Source: CAZCZR01 sp964503455 (GTDB taxonomy: Bacteria > Bacillota > Clostridia > UBA1381). Taken from it: a stretch of 64,000 bases of DNA. The first letter of the stretch is position 1. The number at the start of each line of letters is the position of its first letter. Shown piece after piece: positions 16,893-26,330 of this stretch. A model generated the notes under the pieces. That model did not search any database. It saw nothing but the letters and a program-made list of their open reading frames with translations, and was not told the origin of the DNA. Where the stretch lies: the NCBI GenBank assembly GCA_964503455.1, contig CAZCZR010000001.1, forward strand, positions 28,888 through 92,887. Direction: 5' to 3'. The translations under genes were made by a program, and so were the position numbers.

Positions 16893-16921
16893 TTGACATA
16901 TTTATCTGCGGGTGGTATAAT
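16893..16921 (+). promoter_or_regulatory. Perfect consensus promoter without a downstream ORF
   Basis: TTGACA (16893-16898), 17 bases, TATAAT (16916-16921). The nearest gene start is more than 300 bases away and has its own perfect promoter at 17174-17202, so this promoter appears to serve an independent short transcript. Confidence 0.8.
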
Positions 16922-16927
16922 ATCAGT

Positions 16928-17135
16928 GGATGTTTATTGCTCTTTGACGGAAATTTCGCTGCTGTTACGGACACGGTAGCATCAAGATGACAATTGATAT
17001 ATTCCGAATATCATAGCTTTTTCAGTATATGAATTGAATTTATTAAAATAAAAATCAGCAAAAGTAAAATTGGGCAAGAGGCAGGCATCCGGTTTTGACC
17101 GCATATCCCAAAAACGGTGCGGATAAGCCATTTTT
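16928..17135 (+). ncRNA. Candidate orphan structured RNA, about 208 nt
   Basis: The region between a consensus promoter (16893-16921) and a terminator-like hairpin with U-run (17084-17135) has no plausible reading frame. It can form internal hairpins: TGCTGTT pairs with GGTAGCA (about 16960-16982), and the palindrome GAAATTTC lies near 16950. CCGCA (17099-17103) and TGCGG (17118-17122) offer an alternative to the terminator stem. A 15-base near-repeat (CGGTAGCATTAAGAT at 16862-16876 and CGGTAGCATCAAGAT at 16974-16988) straddles the promoter. I could not match it to 6S, SRP, tmRNA, SAM, lysine or other common families. It lies upstream of an Lrp/AsnC-aminotransferase operon that has its own promoter. 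Confidence 0.55.
17084..17135 (+). terminator. Intrinsic terminator-like hairpin of the orphan RNA
   Basis: GGCATCCG (17084-17091) pairs with CGGATaaGCC (17120-17129) with a two-base bulge; an inner ACCG/CGGT stem can stack inside; ATTTTT follows at 17130-17135. Confidence 0.55.
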
Positions 17136-17173
17136 CAAAGATTGGAAGATTTAAGATCTTAAATTAAAAAAAC

Positions 17174-17202
17174 ATTGACAAGTAAAATAAAATGATATAT
17201 AA
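17174..17202 (+). promoter_or_regulatory. Perfect consensus promoter of the AsnC-aminotransferase operon
   Basis: TTGACA (17174-17179), 17 bases, TATAAT (17197-17202), 40 bases before the ATG at 17242. Confidence 0.85.
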
Positions 17203-17241
17203 TAAGAAGATGTAAAATAATGATGTTTAGGAGTTGCTGAC

Positions 17242-17724
17242 ATGGAAGAGATTTTAGCGTTGCTCGAAAAGAAAAATGCCAGAGTATCAAGAGCGCAGAT
17301 AGCGCAGATGATGGGTATTTCTGCGGAAGAGGTCGAAAAAAAGATCGATGAACTTGAAAAGAAAAAAATTATTGTAGGATATAAAACTCTCGTTGATTGG
17401 GACAAAACCGACCGCGAGGTTGTCACGGCTCTTATTGAACTGCGCGTAACGCCGCAGAGAGGAGAAGGCTTTGATAAAATAGCCGAAAGGATATACAAGT
17501 ATCCCCAGGTAAAAAGCGTATACCTTATGTCCGGAGCGTATGATCTCGGACTTACCATAGAGGGGAAGACCATGAAGGAAGTAGCCCTCTTTGTCGCTGA
17601 AAAGCTCGCGCCTATGGATTCGGTCATAAGCACGGCAACGCATTTTGTTCTGAAAAAATATAAAGAGGAAGGAATTGTATTCAACGACAGCGAAAAGGAC
17701 ACAAGACAGGTAATAACTCTATGA
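17242..17724 (+). CDS. Lrp/AsnC family transcriptional regulator
   Basis: A 160-residue regulator with an N-terminal winged helix (residues 1-60; recognition region RAQIAQMMGISAEEVEKKID) and a C-terminal RAM/ACT-like ligand and oligomerisation domain (VKSVYLMSGAYDLGLTIEG). Family members sense amino acids. Its stop overlaps the start of the aminotransferase gene by 4 bases (ATGA), so it very probably regulates, and is made with, that enzyme. RBS AGGAG precedes the ATG at 17242, and the consensus promoter ends only 40 bases upstream, leaving a short leader. Confidence 0.92.
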   Translation: MEEILALLEKKNARVSRAQIAQMMGISAEEVEKKIDELEKKKIIVGYKTLVDWDKTDREVVTALIELRVTPQRGEGFDKIAERIYKYPQVKSVYLMSGAYDLGLTIEGKTMKEVALFVAEKLAPMDSVISTATHFVLKKYKEEGIVFNDSEKDTRQVITL

Positions 17725-18896
17725 AAGATTACAGCGAACTTTTATCGAAAGTGGTGCAGGGTATAGCACCGTCCGGCATAAGAAAATTTTTTGATATTGT
17801 AGCCGAAATGGACGATGCAATATCTCTCGGAGTAGGTGAGCCGGATTTTATAACCCCGTGGACAATACGTGAGGCGGGTATATACTCTCTTGAAAAAGGT
17901 CAGACATATTATACCGCCAATGCCGGTCTTATGGAGCTGCGCCGCGAAATTTGCAATTATAATGAAAGAAAATACGGAATAAAGTACGATCCCAAAAGCG
18001 AGGTGCTTGTTACAGTCGGAGGTTCCGAGGCGATAGACCTTATGATCCGCTGCGTTATCGAGCCGGGGGACGAGGTGCTTATTCCCGAGCCGTGCTTTGT
18101 CTGTTACAGACCGTGTACGGTTATAGCCGGCGGTGTTCCGGTTGGAATAGAAACCAAGGAGGAAGATTCCTTTAGGCTTATGCCCGAGCAGCTTAAGGCG
18201 GCGATAACAGACAAGACAAAGCTGCTTATACTGCCATACCCGAACAATCCCACCGGAGGCGTAATGTCAAAAGAGGATCTTGAGGCTGTTGCCGAGGTGC
18301 TTCGCGGCACGGATATACTGGTGCTTTCGGATGAGATATACAGCGAGCTTCGCTACGGCGAGGAAAAGCATACACCGTTTTCGGCAATAGAGGGCATGAG
18401 AGAGAGGACCGTTGTGGTAAACGGTTTTTCAAAGGCATTTGCCATGACCGGATGGCGTTTGGGTTATGCTATGGGTCCGTCTCCCATAATAAAGGCTATG
18501 ACAAAGGTGCATCAGTACGGTATAATGTCATCTCCGACAACGAGTCAGTATGCGGCTATAGAGGCGATGAAAAACTGCGACAATGATGTGGCGGAGATGG
18601 TGAATGAATATAACTACAGGCGCAGATATATCGTGGACGGTTTCCGCGATATGGGGCTGTCGTGCTTTGAGCCGCTGGGAGCTTTTTATGTGTTTCCGTC
18701 GATAAAATCGACCGGTATGACCAGCGATGAGTTCTGCCGCCGTCTGCTTGAGGAGGAAAAAGTCGCCGTAGTGCCGGGAACGGCGTTCGGCGAATCGGGT
18801 GAGGGCTTTATAAGATGTTCCTACGCCTATTCCATAGACAATATACAGGAAGCGTTGAAGCGCATAAAGCGTTTTGTCGATAACCACAGGATTTAA
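17721..18896 (+). CDS. PLP-dependent class I/II aminotransferase
   Basis: A 391-residue fold-type I aminotransferase. Visible motifs are GVGEPDF near residues 36-42, LPYPNNPTGG (Asn binding PLP), LSDEIYSELRYG (Asp binding the pyridine nitrogen), NGFSKAFAMTGWRLG (Lys forming the Schiff base) and a C-terminal FIRCSYA (Arg binding the substrate carboxylate). The closest named subgroup is the aspartate/PatA-like aminotransferases of Firmicutes, often adjacent to an Lrp/AsnC gene as here. Substrate is not decided by sequence. It is translationally coupled to the regulator upstream. Confidence 0.92.
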   Translation: MKDYSELLSKVVQGIAPSGIRKFFDIVAEMDDAISLGVGEPDFITPWTIREAGIYSLEKGQTYYTANAGLMELRREICNYNERKYGIKYDPKSEVLVTVGGSEAIDLMIRCVIEPGDEVLIPEPCFVCYRPCTVIAGGVPVGIETKEEDSFRLMPEQLKAAITDKTKLLILPYPNNPTGGVMSKEDLEAVAEVLRGTDILVLSDEIYSELRYGEEKHTPFSAIEGMRERTVVVNGFSKAFAMTGWRLGYAMGPSPIIKAMTKVHQYGIMSSPTTSQYAAIEAMKNCDNDVAEMVNEYNYRRRYIVDGFRDMGLSCFEPLGAFYVFPSIKSTGMTSDEFCRRLLEEEKVAVVPGTAFGESGEGFIRCSYAYSIDNIQEALKRIKRFVDNHRI

Positions 18897-18953
18897 GCAC
18901 TGCATAATCAACGGACCGCACAAACGGCGGATAATGTACGGAAGGAGACAACA

Positions 18954-20576
18954 ATGAATAAGAGCAAGAAATATATATTTGTAACCGGCGGAGTTGTGTC
19001 CGGACTCGGAAAAGGAATAACCGCGGCATCCTTGGGACGGCTTTTAAAAGGACGCGGATATAAGGTGACGATGCAGAAGTTTGATCCTTACATTAATATG
19101 GATCCCGGAACCATGAGTCCGTATCAGCACGGCGAAGTTTTTGTAACGGATGACGGAGCCGAAACGGACCTTGATCTCGGTCACTACGAAAGATTTATAG
19201 ACGAGAACCTCGGCATAAATTCAAATGTTACCACCGGAAAGATCTACTGGTCGGTAATCTCGAAAGAACGCCGCGGCGATTACGAAGGAAAAACCGTTCA
19301 GGTAATACCTCATATTACAAATGAAATCAAGAACAGAGTTTACCGCGTGGCAAAGGACACAGAAATAGTGATAACCGAGATCGGCGGCACTGTGGGAGAT
19401 ATAGAATCCACACCGTTTCTTGAAGCGATTAGACAGGTCTCGACAGAGGTTGGCAAGGAAAACTGTATGTATATACATCTTACTCTTGTTCCGTATCTCT
19501 CGACTTCGGGCGAGCAGAAAACAAAGCCCACGCAACATTCGGTAAAGGAGCTTTTAAGCCTTGGCATCCAGCCGGACGTCATCGTTTTGAGGACGGAAAA
19601 GCGCCTTGAGCCGGGTCTGAAGGATAAGATAGGACTGTTTTGCAATATTTCCGCAGACTGCGTTATAGAGAACCTTGATCTTGACACGCTTTATGAGGTA
19701 CCGCTGGCGCTTGAAGCGGAGGGCCTTGCGGCGGCTGTTTTAAAAAGACTGAACCTTGAGGACAGAACGCCCGATCTTGACTCGTGGAGAAAGATGGTTG
19801 ATCGTGTAAAGGACCTTATGGAAGGCGAGCATGACGAGGTGACAATATCTCTTGTCGGCAAATATACGGCGCTTCATGACGCTTATATAAGCATCGTTGA
19901 GGCTTTGAAGCACGGCGGTATAGAAAATTACTGCAATATAAATATTAACTGGATCAACTCGGAAGGACTTACAGAGGATAATGCAGAAGAATATCTCAGC
20001 TGCTCAGACGGTATAATAGTACCGGGAGGCTTCGGTGAAAGAGGCATAGAGGGAATGATCCTTGCCGCGAGATATGCAAGAGAGAATAACATTCCGTATT
20101 TCGGCATATGTCTTGGTATGCAGATAGCTGTTATAGAGTACGCAAGACACGTCCTCGGCTACGGCGATGCGAACAGCTCCGAGATAAATCCCAAAACCGA
20201 GCATCCGGTCATAGACCTGATGACGGAACAGCGCGATATAGAGGATCTGGGCGGTACGATGCGTTTGGGATTATATCCGTGCAAGCTGTCGGATAATACT
20301 CTGGCGAAGGAGATATACGGCGAGGATATTATATATGAGCGCCACCGCCACCGTTACGAATTCAACAACGATTACCGCAAGGAGATCGAGCAAAGCGGCA
20401 TGGTGCTTTCGGGTCAGTCGCCGGACGGCAAGCTTGTCGAGATGATTGAAATTCCGGAACACCCATGGTTTGTAAGCTGCCAGTTCCATCCTGAATTTAA
20501 ATCAAGACCGAACAGAGCGCACAAGCTGTTTGCTTCTTTCATAAAGGCTTCTCTGGAGAGAATGAAGAATAACTGA
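18954..20576 (+). CDS. pyrG: CTP synthase
   Basis: A 540-residue enzyme of normal length that aminates UTP to CTP with ATP and glutamine, the last step of pyrimidine nucleotide synthesis. The N-terminal synthase domain opens with [20 protein letters not shown] and has [20 protein letters not shown]. The C-terminal class I glutaminase has the nucleophile near Cys386 in [16 protein letters not shown] and ends with [11 protein letters not shown] (His-x-Glu). RBS AAGGAG precedes ATG 18954. Only 57 bases separate it from the aminotransferase gene and no separate promoter is obvious. Confidence 0.98.
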   Translation: MNKSKKYIFVTGGVVSGLGKGITAASLGRLLKGRGYKVTMQKFDPYINMDPGTMSPYQHGEVFVTDDGAETDLDLGHYERFIDENLGINSNVTTGKIYWSVISKERRGDYEGKTVQVIPHITNEIKNRVYRVAKDTEIVITEIGGTVGDIESTPFLEAIRQVSTEVGKENCMYIHLTLVPYLSTSGEQKTKPTQHSVKELLSLGIQPDVIVLRTEKRLEPGLKDKIGLFCNISADCVIENLDLDTLYEVPLALEAEGLAAAVLKRLNLEDRTPDLDSWRKMVDRVKDLMEGEHDEVTISLVGKYTALHDAYISIVEALKHGGIENYCNININWINSEGLTEDNAEEYLSCSDGIIVPGGFGERGIEGMILAARYARENNIPYFGICLGMQIAVIEYARHVLGYGDANSSEINPKTEHPVIDLMTEQRDIEDLGGTMRLGLYPCKLSDNTLAKEIYGEDIIYERHRHRYEFNNDYRKEIEQSGMVLSGQSPDGKLVEMIEIPEHPWFVSCQFHPEFKSRPNRAHKLFASFIKASLERMKNN

Positions 20577-20590
20577 GGCGGGGTAAAAAA

Positions 20591-22330
20591 GTGTATTACG
20601 GGAAATATATAAAGAAATATCTTCCATATTTTATAATGACGCCCATATGTATGACCGTAGAAGTTTTAGGCGATGTGTTTATGCCGAAATGTATATCGTG
20701 GATGGTTGACAAGGGCGTTGCAAACCATGATATAGGGTACATACTGTCCATAGGCGGACTTATGATCGTCTGTATAATTTTTATGATACTCGGCGGCGTG
20801 GGAGGACAATGGTTCGCGACTCACGCATCGGTGTCCTTTGCAACGGATTTGAGGCTTGATGTGTATAAAAAAATACAGAGCTTCTCGTTTAAAAATATAG
20901 ACAAGTTTTCAACAGGATCTCTTGTTACACGTCTGACTAACGATATTACTCAAATGCAGAACGTGCTGAGAATGGTGCTTATCATGGCGCTTAGATCTCC
21001 GGGAATGTTGATAGGCGCGTTTATCATGGCGTGTACGCTGAATGTCAAGCTGGCGGTTATAATAGGCGTTATTATACCGTTTCTGGGCACAAGTATCGTT
21101 TTTATTATAAAAACGGCGTTCCCGCGCTTTGAGGTCCTGCAAAAAAAGCTTGACGCACTCAACTCACGCATACAGGAGAATATAACCAATATAAGGGTCA
21201 TAAAATCCTTTGTGTGCGAGGAAAGGGAAGAGGAGCGCTTTGTAACCAGCAATCACGATTTGAGGGATTCATCAATAAATGCGTTCAAAATAGTTATTCT
21301 GAATATGCCTGTCATGACGCTTGCCATGAATGTTGCGACAATAGCAGTCGTATGGTTCGGCGGTAATTTTGTTATAGCGGGGAATATGAAGATAGGAAAT
21401 CTGACAGCGTTTACGACTTACATAACGCAGATACTCATGTCGCTGATGATGATATCAAATATCTTTTTACAGACATCGAGAGCGAGCGCGTCCTCAAAGC
21501 GTATCAAAGAGGTGCTTCAAACGGAAGCCGACCTTGTTGACGATGATGCGGCTGAAAAGGATAAAACGGTTGAAAAAGGCGATATTTCATTTGAAAATGT
21601 ATGCTTTAAATACAGAGAGGATAACAAGGAGTACATCCTAAAAGATATAAACCTTGAGATAAAAAGCGGCGAAACGGTTGGAATTATCGGTTCCACCGGT
21701 TCGGGCAAGACCAGTCTTGTACAGCTCATACCGCGTCTTTACGACGCGACTGAAGGAGTTGTCAAGGTGGACGGCGTTGATGTGCGTGATTACTCACTGA
21801 AACATCTGCGCACCGGAGTGGGAATGGTGCTTCAAAAAAATGTGCTGTTTTCGGGTACTGTTGCACAAAATCTTCACTGGGGAGATGAGAACGCAAGTCC
21901 GGAGGAGCTTAGGGCTGCCGCCGCCGCCGCTCAAGCGGACGGATTCATCTCGGAATTTGACGGCGGGTATGACAGTTATATAGATCAGGGCGGCGCGAAC
22001 GTATCGGGCGGTCAGAAGCAGAGACTTTGTATAGCGAGAGCGCTTTTGAAAAAACCGAAGATACTGATACTCGATGATTCGACCTCTGCTGTTGATACGG
22101 CAACGGAAGCGAAGATACGACATACGTTCAAAACCACGCTTCGTGACGCGACAAAGATAATTATAGCTCAAAGAATATCCTCAATAGAGGACGCCGACAA
22201 GATCATAGTCTTAAAGGACGGCATGATCAGTGCTGTCGGAACGCACTCCGAGCTTATACGCTCCAACGAGGAATATAAAGAGATATACTATTCCCAGAAA
22301 GAAAAGGAGGATGATAAAAATGCCTCCTAG
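20591..22330 (+). CDS. ABC exporter, half-transporter 1 (permease-ATPase)
   Basis: A 579-residue half-transporter: six membrane helices in residues 1-310 and an ATPase domain with Walker A GSTGSGKTSL near residue 370, Q-loop GMVLQKNVLFSGTV, signature NVSGGQKQR and Walker B ILILDDSTSAVD. The residue after Walker B is Asp (LDD) instead of the catalytic Glu, which in heterodimeric exporters marks the degenerate ATP site. This fits pairing with the next gene, whose site has Glu. Start is a GTG at 20591 behind GAGGCGGGG. It overlaps the next gene by 11 bases. The substrate could be a drug, lipid or peptide. Confidence 0.92.
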   Translation: MYYGKYIKKYLPYFIMTPICMTVEVLGDVFMPKCISWMVDKGVANHDIGYILSIGGLMIVCIIFMILGGVGGQWFATHASVSFATDLRLDVYKKIQSFSFKNIDKFSTGSLVTRLTNDITQMQNVLRMVLIMALRSPGMLIGAFIMACTLNVKLAVIIGVIIPFLGTSIVFIIKTAFPRFEVLQKKLDALNSRIQENITNIRVIKSFVCEEREEERFVTSNHDLRDSSINAFKIVILNMPVMTLAMNVATIAVVWFGGNFVIAGNMKIGNLTAFTTYITQILMSLMMISNIFLQTSRASASSKRIKEVLQTEADLVDDDAAEKDKTVEKGDISFENVCFKYREDNKEYILKDINLEIKSGETVGIIGSTGSGKTSLVQLIPRLYDATEGVVKVDGVDVRDYSLKHLRTGVGMVLQKNVLFSGTVAQNLHWGDENASPEELRAAAAAAQADGFISEFDGGYDSYIDQGGANVSGGQKQRLCIARALLKKPKILILDDSTSAVDTATEAKIRHTFKTTLRDATKIIIAQRISSIEDADKIIVLKDGMISAVGTHSELIRSNEEYKEIYYSQKEKEDDKNAS

Positions 22331-24149
22331 GATAGATATGGGACGCAAAGGTCCCGGCGGGCCGGGCGCCAGAGGCGCGAAGCCTAAGGAAAAGCCTAAA
22401 AATACAGTCGGCACCGTAAAACGGCTGCTTGGATATATCACGGGCTATAAAAAGCATCTTACGGTGGCTGTGATATGCGTGTGCGCGAATACGGCTTCGA
22501 CGCTTACTGCGTCTTATATGCTGCGTCCGCTTATAAACAAGTTCATAGACCCGACAACGACGGGCGGCCGCGGCGATCCTGCGGGACTTGCAAAAGGACT
22601 TGCGGTTATGGCGCTGGTTTACCTTGTGGGACTTGTAGCAACATACACACAGTCGCGCATAATGATAAGCCTTTCGCAGGGAGTGCTTGCCACTATAAGA
22701 AACGATTTGTTTTCAAAGCTTGAGCGTCTGCCTGTTAGGTACTTTGATCAGAATAATACCGGCGATATAATGAGCCGTTTTACCAACGATGTTGACACCG
22801 TGGGCGAGATGCTCAATAACACACTGCTTGGAATATTTTCCGGCGCGATAACTCTTGTGGGTACGCTTGTCCTGATGATAAAGATGAATATCTGGCTGAC
22901 GATTGTAACAGTGGTTATGATACCGGTGTTTGCAAAGGCCGCAGGCTGGATAGCGGGAAGGTCGAGGAAATTTTTCACAGCGCAGCAGGCGGCTCTCGGC
23001 GAGGTGAACAGCTATATTGAGGAGTCTGTCACAGGGAGCAAGGTCGTAAAGGTGTTCTGCCGCGAGGACAAGTCGGTGGAGGAATTTGCCGAAAGAAACA
23101 GTAAGCTTAAGGAAAACCAGATGAAGGCGCAGTTTGCGGGCGGCATTACGGGACCTGTCATGGGAAACCTGTCACAGCTTAATTATGCGCTTACCGGATG
23201 TGTCGGATGTATACTGTGTCTTATGGGCAGATTTGACGTTGGCGGACTTACGGTGTTCGTAAACTTTTCAAGACAGTTCTCGCGCCCGATAAACGAGCTT
23301 TCCATGCAGCTGACAACGATAATGTCGGCGCTTGCGGGAGCCGAGAGAGTATTCGCGGTGATGGATACGGAGCCTGAGGGAGCTGACAGCGAAGATGCTG
23401 TGGAAATAGAACATATCAAGGGCGATGTAAGGCTTGACAATGTTACCTTTGGCTACGATCCGGGCAGGACGATACTTAAAAACGTGACTATCTGGGCGAA
23501 ACCCGGTCAGAAGATAGCGCTTGTAGGCTCCACCGGCGCCGGAAAGACAACGATAACCAATCTTATAACAAGATTTTATGAAATAGACGAGGGTACAATC
23601 ACGATAGACGGCGTGGATATAAAGAAGCTGAAGAAAAAATTTCTGCGCGAAAATATCGCGGTGGTGCTTCAGGACACTCATCTGTTCACGGGTACGGTAA
23701 TGGAGAATATACGTTATTCCCGTCCCGATGCTACGGATGAAGAGGTGCGCATGGCGGCGATGACCTCCTGTGCGCATATGTTCATAAAGCATCTTCCCGA
23801 CGGCTATGACACCATGCTTGAGGGCGACGGTGCGAACCTGTCGCAGGGACAGCGTCAGCTATTGAATATTGCCCGCGCGGCTCTTTCAAAGGCGCCCGTA
23901 CTTATTCTGGACGAGGCGACAAGCTCCGTTGATACCAAAACTGAAATGCAGATAAACAAGGCGATGGACGCGCTGATGGAGTCGCGCACTACATTCGTTA
24001 TTGCCCACCGCCTGTCCACAATACGGAATGCCGATGCTATCATGGTGCTGGAAAACGGCGAGATAATAGAACGCGGCACCCACAGACAGCTTCTGGATAT
24101 GAAGGGAAGATATTACGAGCTTTCCTCAGGATTGAAGGAATTGGACTGA
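22320..24149 (+). CDS. ABC exporter, half-transporter 2 (permease-ATPase)
   Basis: A 609-residue half-transporter. A Gly/Pro/Lys-rich cytosolic tail (about residues 1-40) precedes six membrane helices and an ATPase with Walker A GSTGAGKTTI, signature NLSQGQRQ and Walker B VLILDEATSSVD. Here the catalytic Glu is present, complementing the Asp in the partner, as in heterodimeric BmrCD/TM287-288-type exporters. The frame is open far upstream, but GGAGG at 22306-22310 points to the ATG at 22320. It is translationally coupled to half-transporter 1. Transport substrate unknown. Confidence 0.92.
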   Translation: MPPRIDMGRKGPGGPGARGAKPKEKPKNTVGTVKRLLGYITGYKKHLTVAVICVCANTASTLTASYMLRPLINKFIDPTTTGGRGDPAGLAKGLAVMALVYLVGLVATYTQSRIMISLSQGVLATIRNDLFSKLERLPVRYFDQNNTGDIMSRFTNDVDTVGEMLNNTLLGIFSGAITLVGTLVLMIKMNIWLTIVTVVMIPVFAKAAGWIAGRSRKFFTAQQAALGEVNSYIEESVTGSKVVKVFCREDKSVEEFAERNSKLKENQMKAQFAGGITGPVMGNLSQLNYALTGCVGCILCLMGRFDVGGLTVFVNFSRQFSRPINELSMQLTTIMSALAGAERVFAVMDTEPEGADSEDAVEIEHIKGDVRLDNVTFGYDPGRTILKNVTIWAKPGQKIALVGSTGAGKTTITNLITRFYEIDEGTITIDGVDIKKLKKKFLRENIAVVLQDTHLFTGTVMENIRYSRPDATDEEVRMAAMTSCAHMFIKHLPDGYDTMLEGDGANLSQGQRQLLNIARAALSKAPVLILDEATSSVDTKTEMQINKAMDALMESRTTFVIAHRLSTIRNADAIMVLENGEIIERGTHRQLLDMKGRYYELSSGLKELD

Positions 24150-24173
24150 TATGATATGAAAGGAGTGCAGTAG

Positions 24174-26312
24174 TTGAGTAAAATACAGCAGCTGATATAC
24201 ACCTCCGTAAAAAGCTCTTTATCCGATGTGGAAAAGGGACTTATAAATCAAGCCGGCTTTCGGGTATACTCATGCTCGGAGGGGCTTGAAAAGGAGGACA
24301 TCGCAGAGATAGTTAAGTATACAAGCTATCGTTTGCCGCGCGGCTGCAGCACCGGCTATTCGATGAAGGTCTTTGACCCGTCGGTGCCGGAGCTGTTTCC
24401 GAAAACCTTCCGCGCTTTCACTCTGCCGAACGGGCGCAGCGTGGCAATGCAGAGCGTTTATTCGGGCTATGATTTTGAGGGAAATCCCGGAAACTTCTTT
24501 GCCCACGCCTTCATATTCGATGATGAAAGCGTAAATCCGGCTGAATATTTCGGATCGCCGGATTTCAAAACATATCTCACCGAAGCCGAGTATGACAAGC
24601 CGATAGTTACATATCTGCCGGAGCTTGACGAGGTGAAAAAGCAGGAGGATTTGTGGGAAAAGGTTGACGCTTTTGTCGATAAGCATACGGAAGAATTTAT
24701 GTATGTGTTTGCCCACGCGATGGCAGTTCTTGAAAGCATGACGAAAAAGCATCTCAATCTTGTGTGTTCCACGCAGGAGGAAAGCGAGCTTTATCTGCTT
24801 GCCATAAAGCGGTATCTGCCGCCGACGATTAAAGAGGGAACAGGTGTTTCCACATATAATATATTCCTTCCGTCAGAGAAGCAGACCGCGATAACCTTTA
24901 ACGCTACGGTTAAAGGAATGAATAATATCACCGAAAAATCCTTGGCGTCGCATCCGTACTGTGAGCAGATAGACATGGAATCGACCGATTTTTCGCACAG
25001 CATTATCCCTCCGGTTTTCGATATACCAAAAGAGAAGCTTTTCGAGTATTACGGAAAGTACAATATCACGAGCGTGATGCAGCTGAAAACATGGCTTAAG
25101 ACATTTGAGCCTGCCGGCGGAGGCGTTACGGCGAAGCTTGACGCGCTGAAAAATATCTGCGGCGACGAGATGTACAAGGAAAGAGTCGAGGAGCTTTACA
25201 ATGCGGACGCTAAGGAGGATATAAGCGGTATATATTTCGAGCTTATATCGAGTATGTTTGCCAATATCACGCTTTTCCCCGACAAAGAAAACGAGATTAT
25301 AAAGGATTATCTTATTTGCGGCATTGAAAATATATGCATGGGTGAGGACTGCAATCTCGAAAATGTGTACAAGCAGATAGCAACTCCGCAGGAAGCGGCA
25401 AAGACAACGATCGGATATCTTTCGGCGATAATGGATATAATATCTGTCAACTATGACACGCTGACGGATAAAAAGGCACTCCTGATTTTAAGACTGTTGG
25501 CAGTCATAAAACAAATGGCAAATATCGGAAGCTGGAAAGAGATGTTTTCGGACAACAGGGAGTATATGTCTCTCTTTGTTGAGATGACAGCTAATTCAGT
25601 CATCGGTACCAAGGGCAAGCTGAGTCTTACCGCGCCTGTTATATGGACGAAGGAAGAGTTTGCCGAGGCTGTAGCGTATATACTGTCCTCCACCTCCGAT
25701 GAAAGGATCATCGCGCTTTGCGAAAAGTATATCAGCGACAACCGCTCGATAGACTGGGACAGCTTTGGTGTAAAGATAACGGAGCGCGAAAAGTCAGACG
25801 AAGAAAAGCTTGACGATTTAAGGAGCGTAAAGTACCTTCTTTCAAAGGTGGGTTACGTACCGTACAGCGGAGGCTCATACTCCGATATTAAGAAGGAAGT
25901 CATAACTGATATGACGGACAATAAAAATCCGCTTCTTCTGTCAAGACTGTTGTGGGCGTATTATGAATGGGCAAGCTGCGGAGGCAGACCGCAGGAAGCG
26001 CAGAAAGAAGCTGAAAAAGTCAGAGAGCTTTTGTGCATTATGCGCGAGACCGAGCCGGGATGCTATAACTTTATCATACCGAAGCTTGCGCTGGAGATAC
26101 TTAACACATACAGTCATTTTCACGAGCTAATGATAAACACAGACACCATGCCGCCATCTTTCTGGGAATGGTTTCTGATCGGATATAAAAACGCAGAAGG
26201 CAATATAGATATAAGAACGGTATATCAGCGGGTATACACTTCCAACAAAAGCAAGATGCTGAGGATACCGGCAAGAAGCAGATTGAGAAAAGAATTTCGT
26301 AATATCGAATAG
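24174..26312 (+). CDS. Large protein resembling GTPase-associated protein 1 (GAP1)
   Basis: A 712-residue soluble protein without signal peptide, membrane segment or obvious enzyme motif. Its opening (IQQLIYTSVKSSLSDVEKG, then QAGFRVYSCSEGL) and the stretch FAHAMAVLESMTKKHLNLVC followed by LPPTIKEGTGVSTYNIF resemble the N-terminal and middle domains of GTPase-associated protein 1, described computationally in bacterial GTPase-centred conflict or signalling systems. The remainder is alpha-helical and not recognised. Start is TTG at 24174 with AAGGAG 9 bases upstream. It follows the ABC exporter by 24 bases and precedes a membrane protein by 18 bases, so all may be co-transcribed. No GTPase partner is adjacent. 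The family call rests on recollected sequence patterns only. Confidence 0.5.
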   Translation: MSKIQQLIYTSVKSSLSDVEKGLINQAGFRVYSCSEGLEKEDIAEIVKYTSYRLPRGCSTGYSMKVFDPSVPELFPKTFRAFTLPNGRSVAMQSVYSGYDFEGNPGNFFAHAFIFDDESVNPAEYFGSPDFKTYLTEAEYDKPIVTYLPELDEVKKQEDLWEKVDAFVDKHTEEFMYVFAHAMAVLESMTKKHLNLVCSTQEESELYLLAIKRYLPPTIKEGTGVSTYNIFLPSEKQTAITFNATVKGMNNITEKSLASHPYCEQIDMESTDFSHSIIPPVFDIPKEKLFEYYGKYNITSVMQLKTWLKTFEPAGGGVTAKLDALKNICGDEMYKERVEELYNADAKEDISGIYFELISSMFANITLFPDKENEIIKDYLICGIENICMGEDCNLENVYKQIATPQEAAKTTIGYLSAIMDIISVNYDTLTDKKALLILRLLAVIKQMANIGSWKEMFSDNREYMSLFVEMTANSVIGTKGKLSLTAPVIWTKEEFAEAVAYILSSTSDERIIALCEKYISDNRSIDWDSFGVKITEREKSDEEKLDDLRSVKYLLSKVGYVPYSGGSYSDIKKEVITDMTDNKNPLLLSRLLWAYYEWASCGGRPQEAQKEAEKVRELLCIMRETEPGCYNFIIPKLALEILNTYSHFHELMINTDTMPPSFWEWFLIGYKNAEGNIDIRTVYQRVYTSNKSKMLRIPARSRLRKEFRNIE

Positions 26313-26330
26313 AAAATAAGGAGTGAGACC

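Noticed and set aside
16928..17135. 6S RNA, SRP RNA or SAM/lysine riboswitch for the orphan transcript
   Set aside because: No closing stem with central bubble, no SRP core motif, and no S-box or L-box core sequences were visible.
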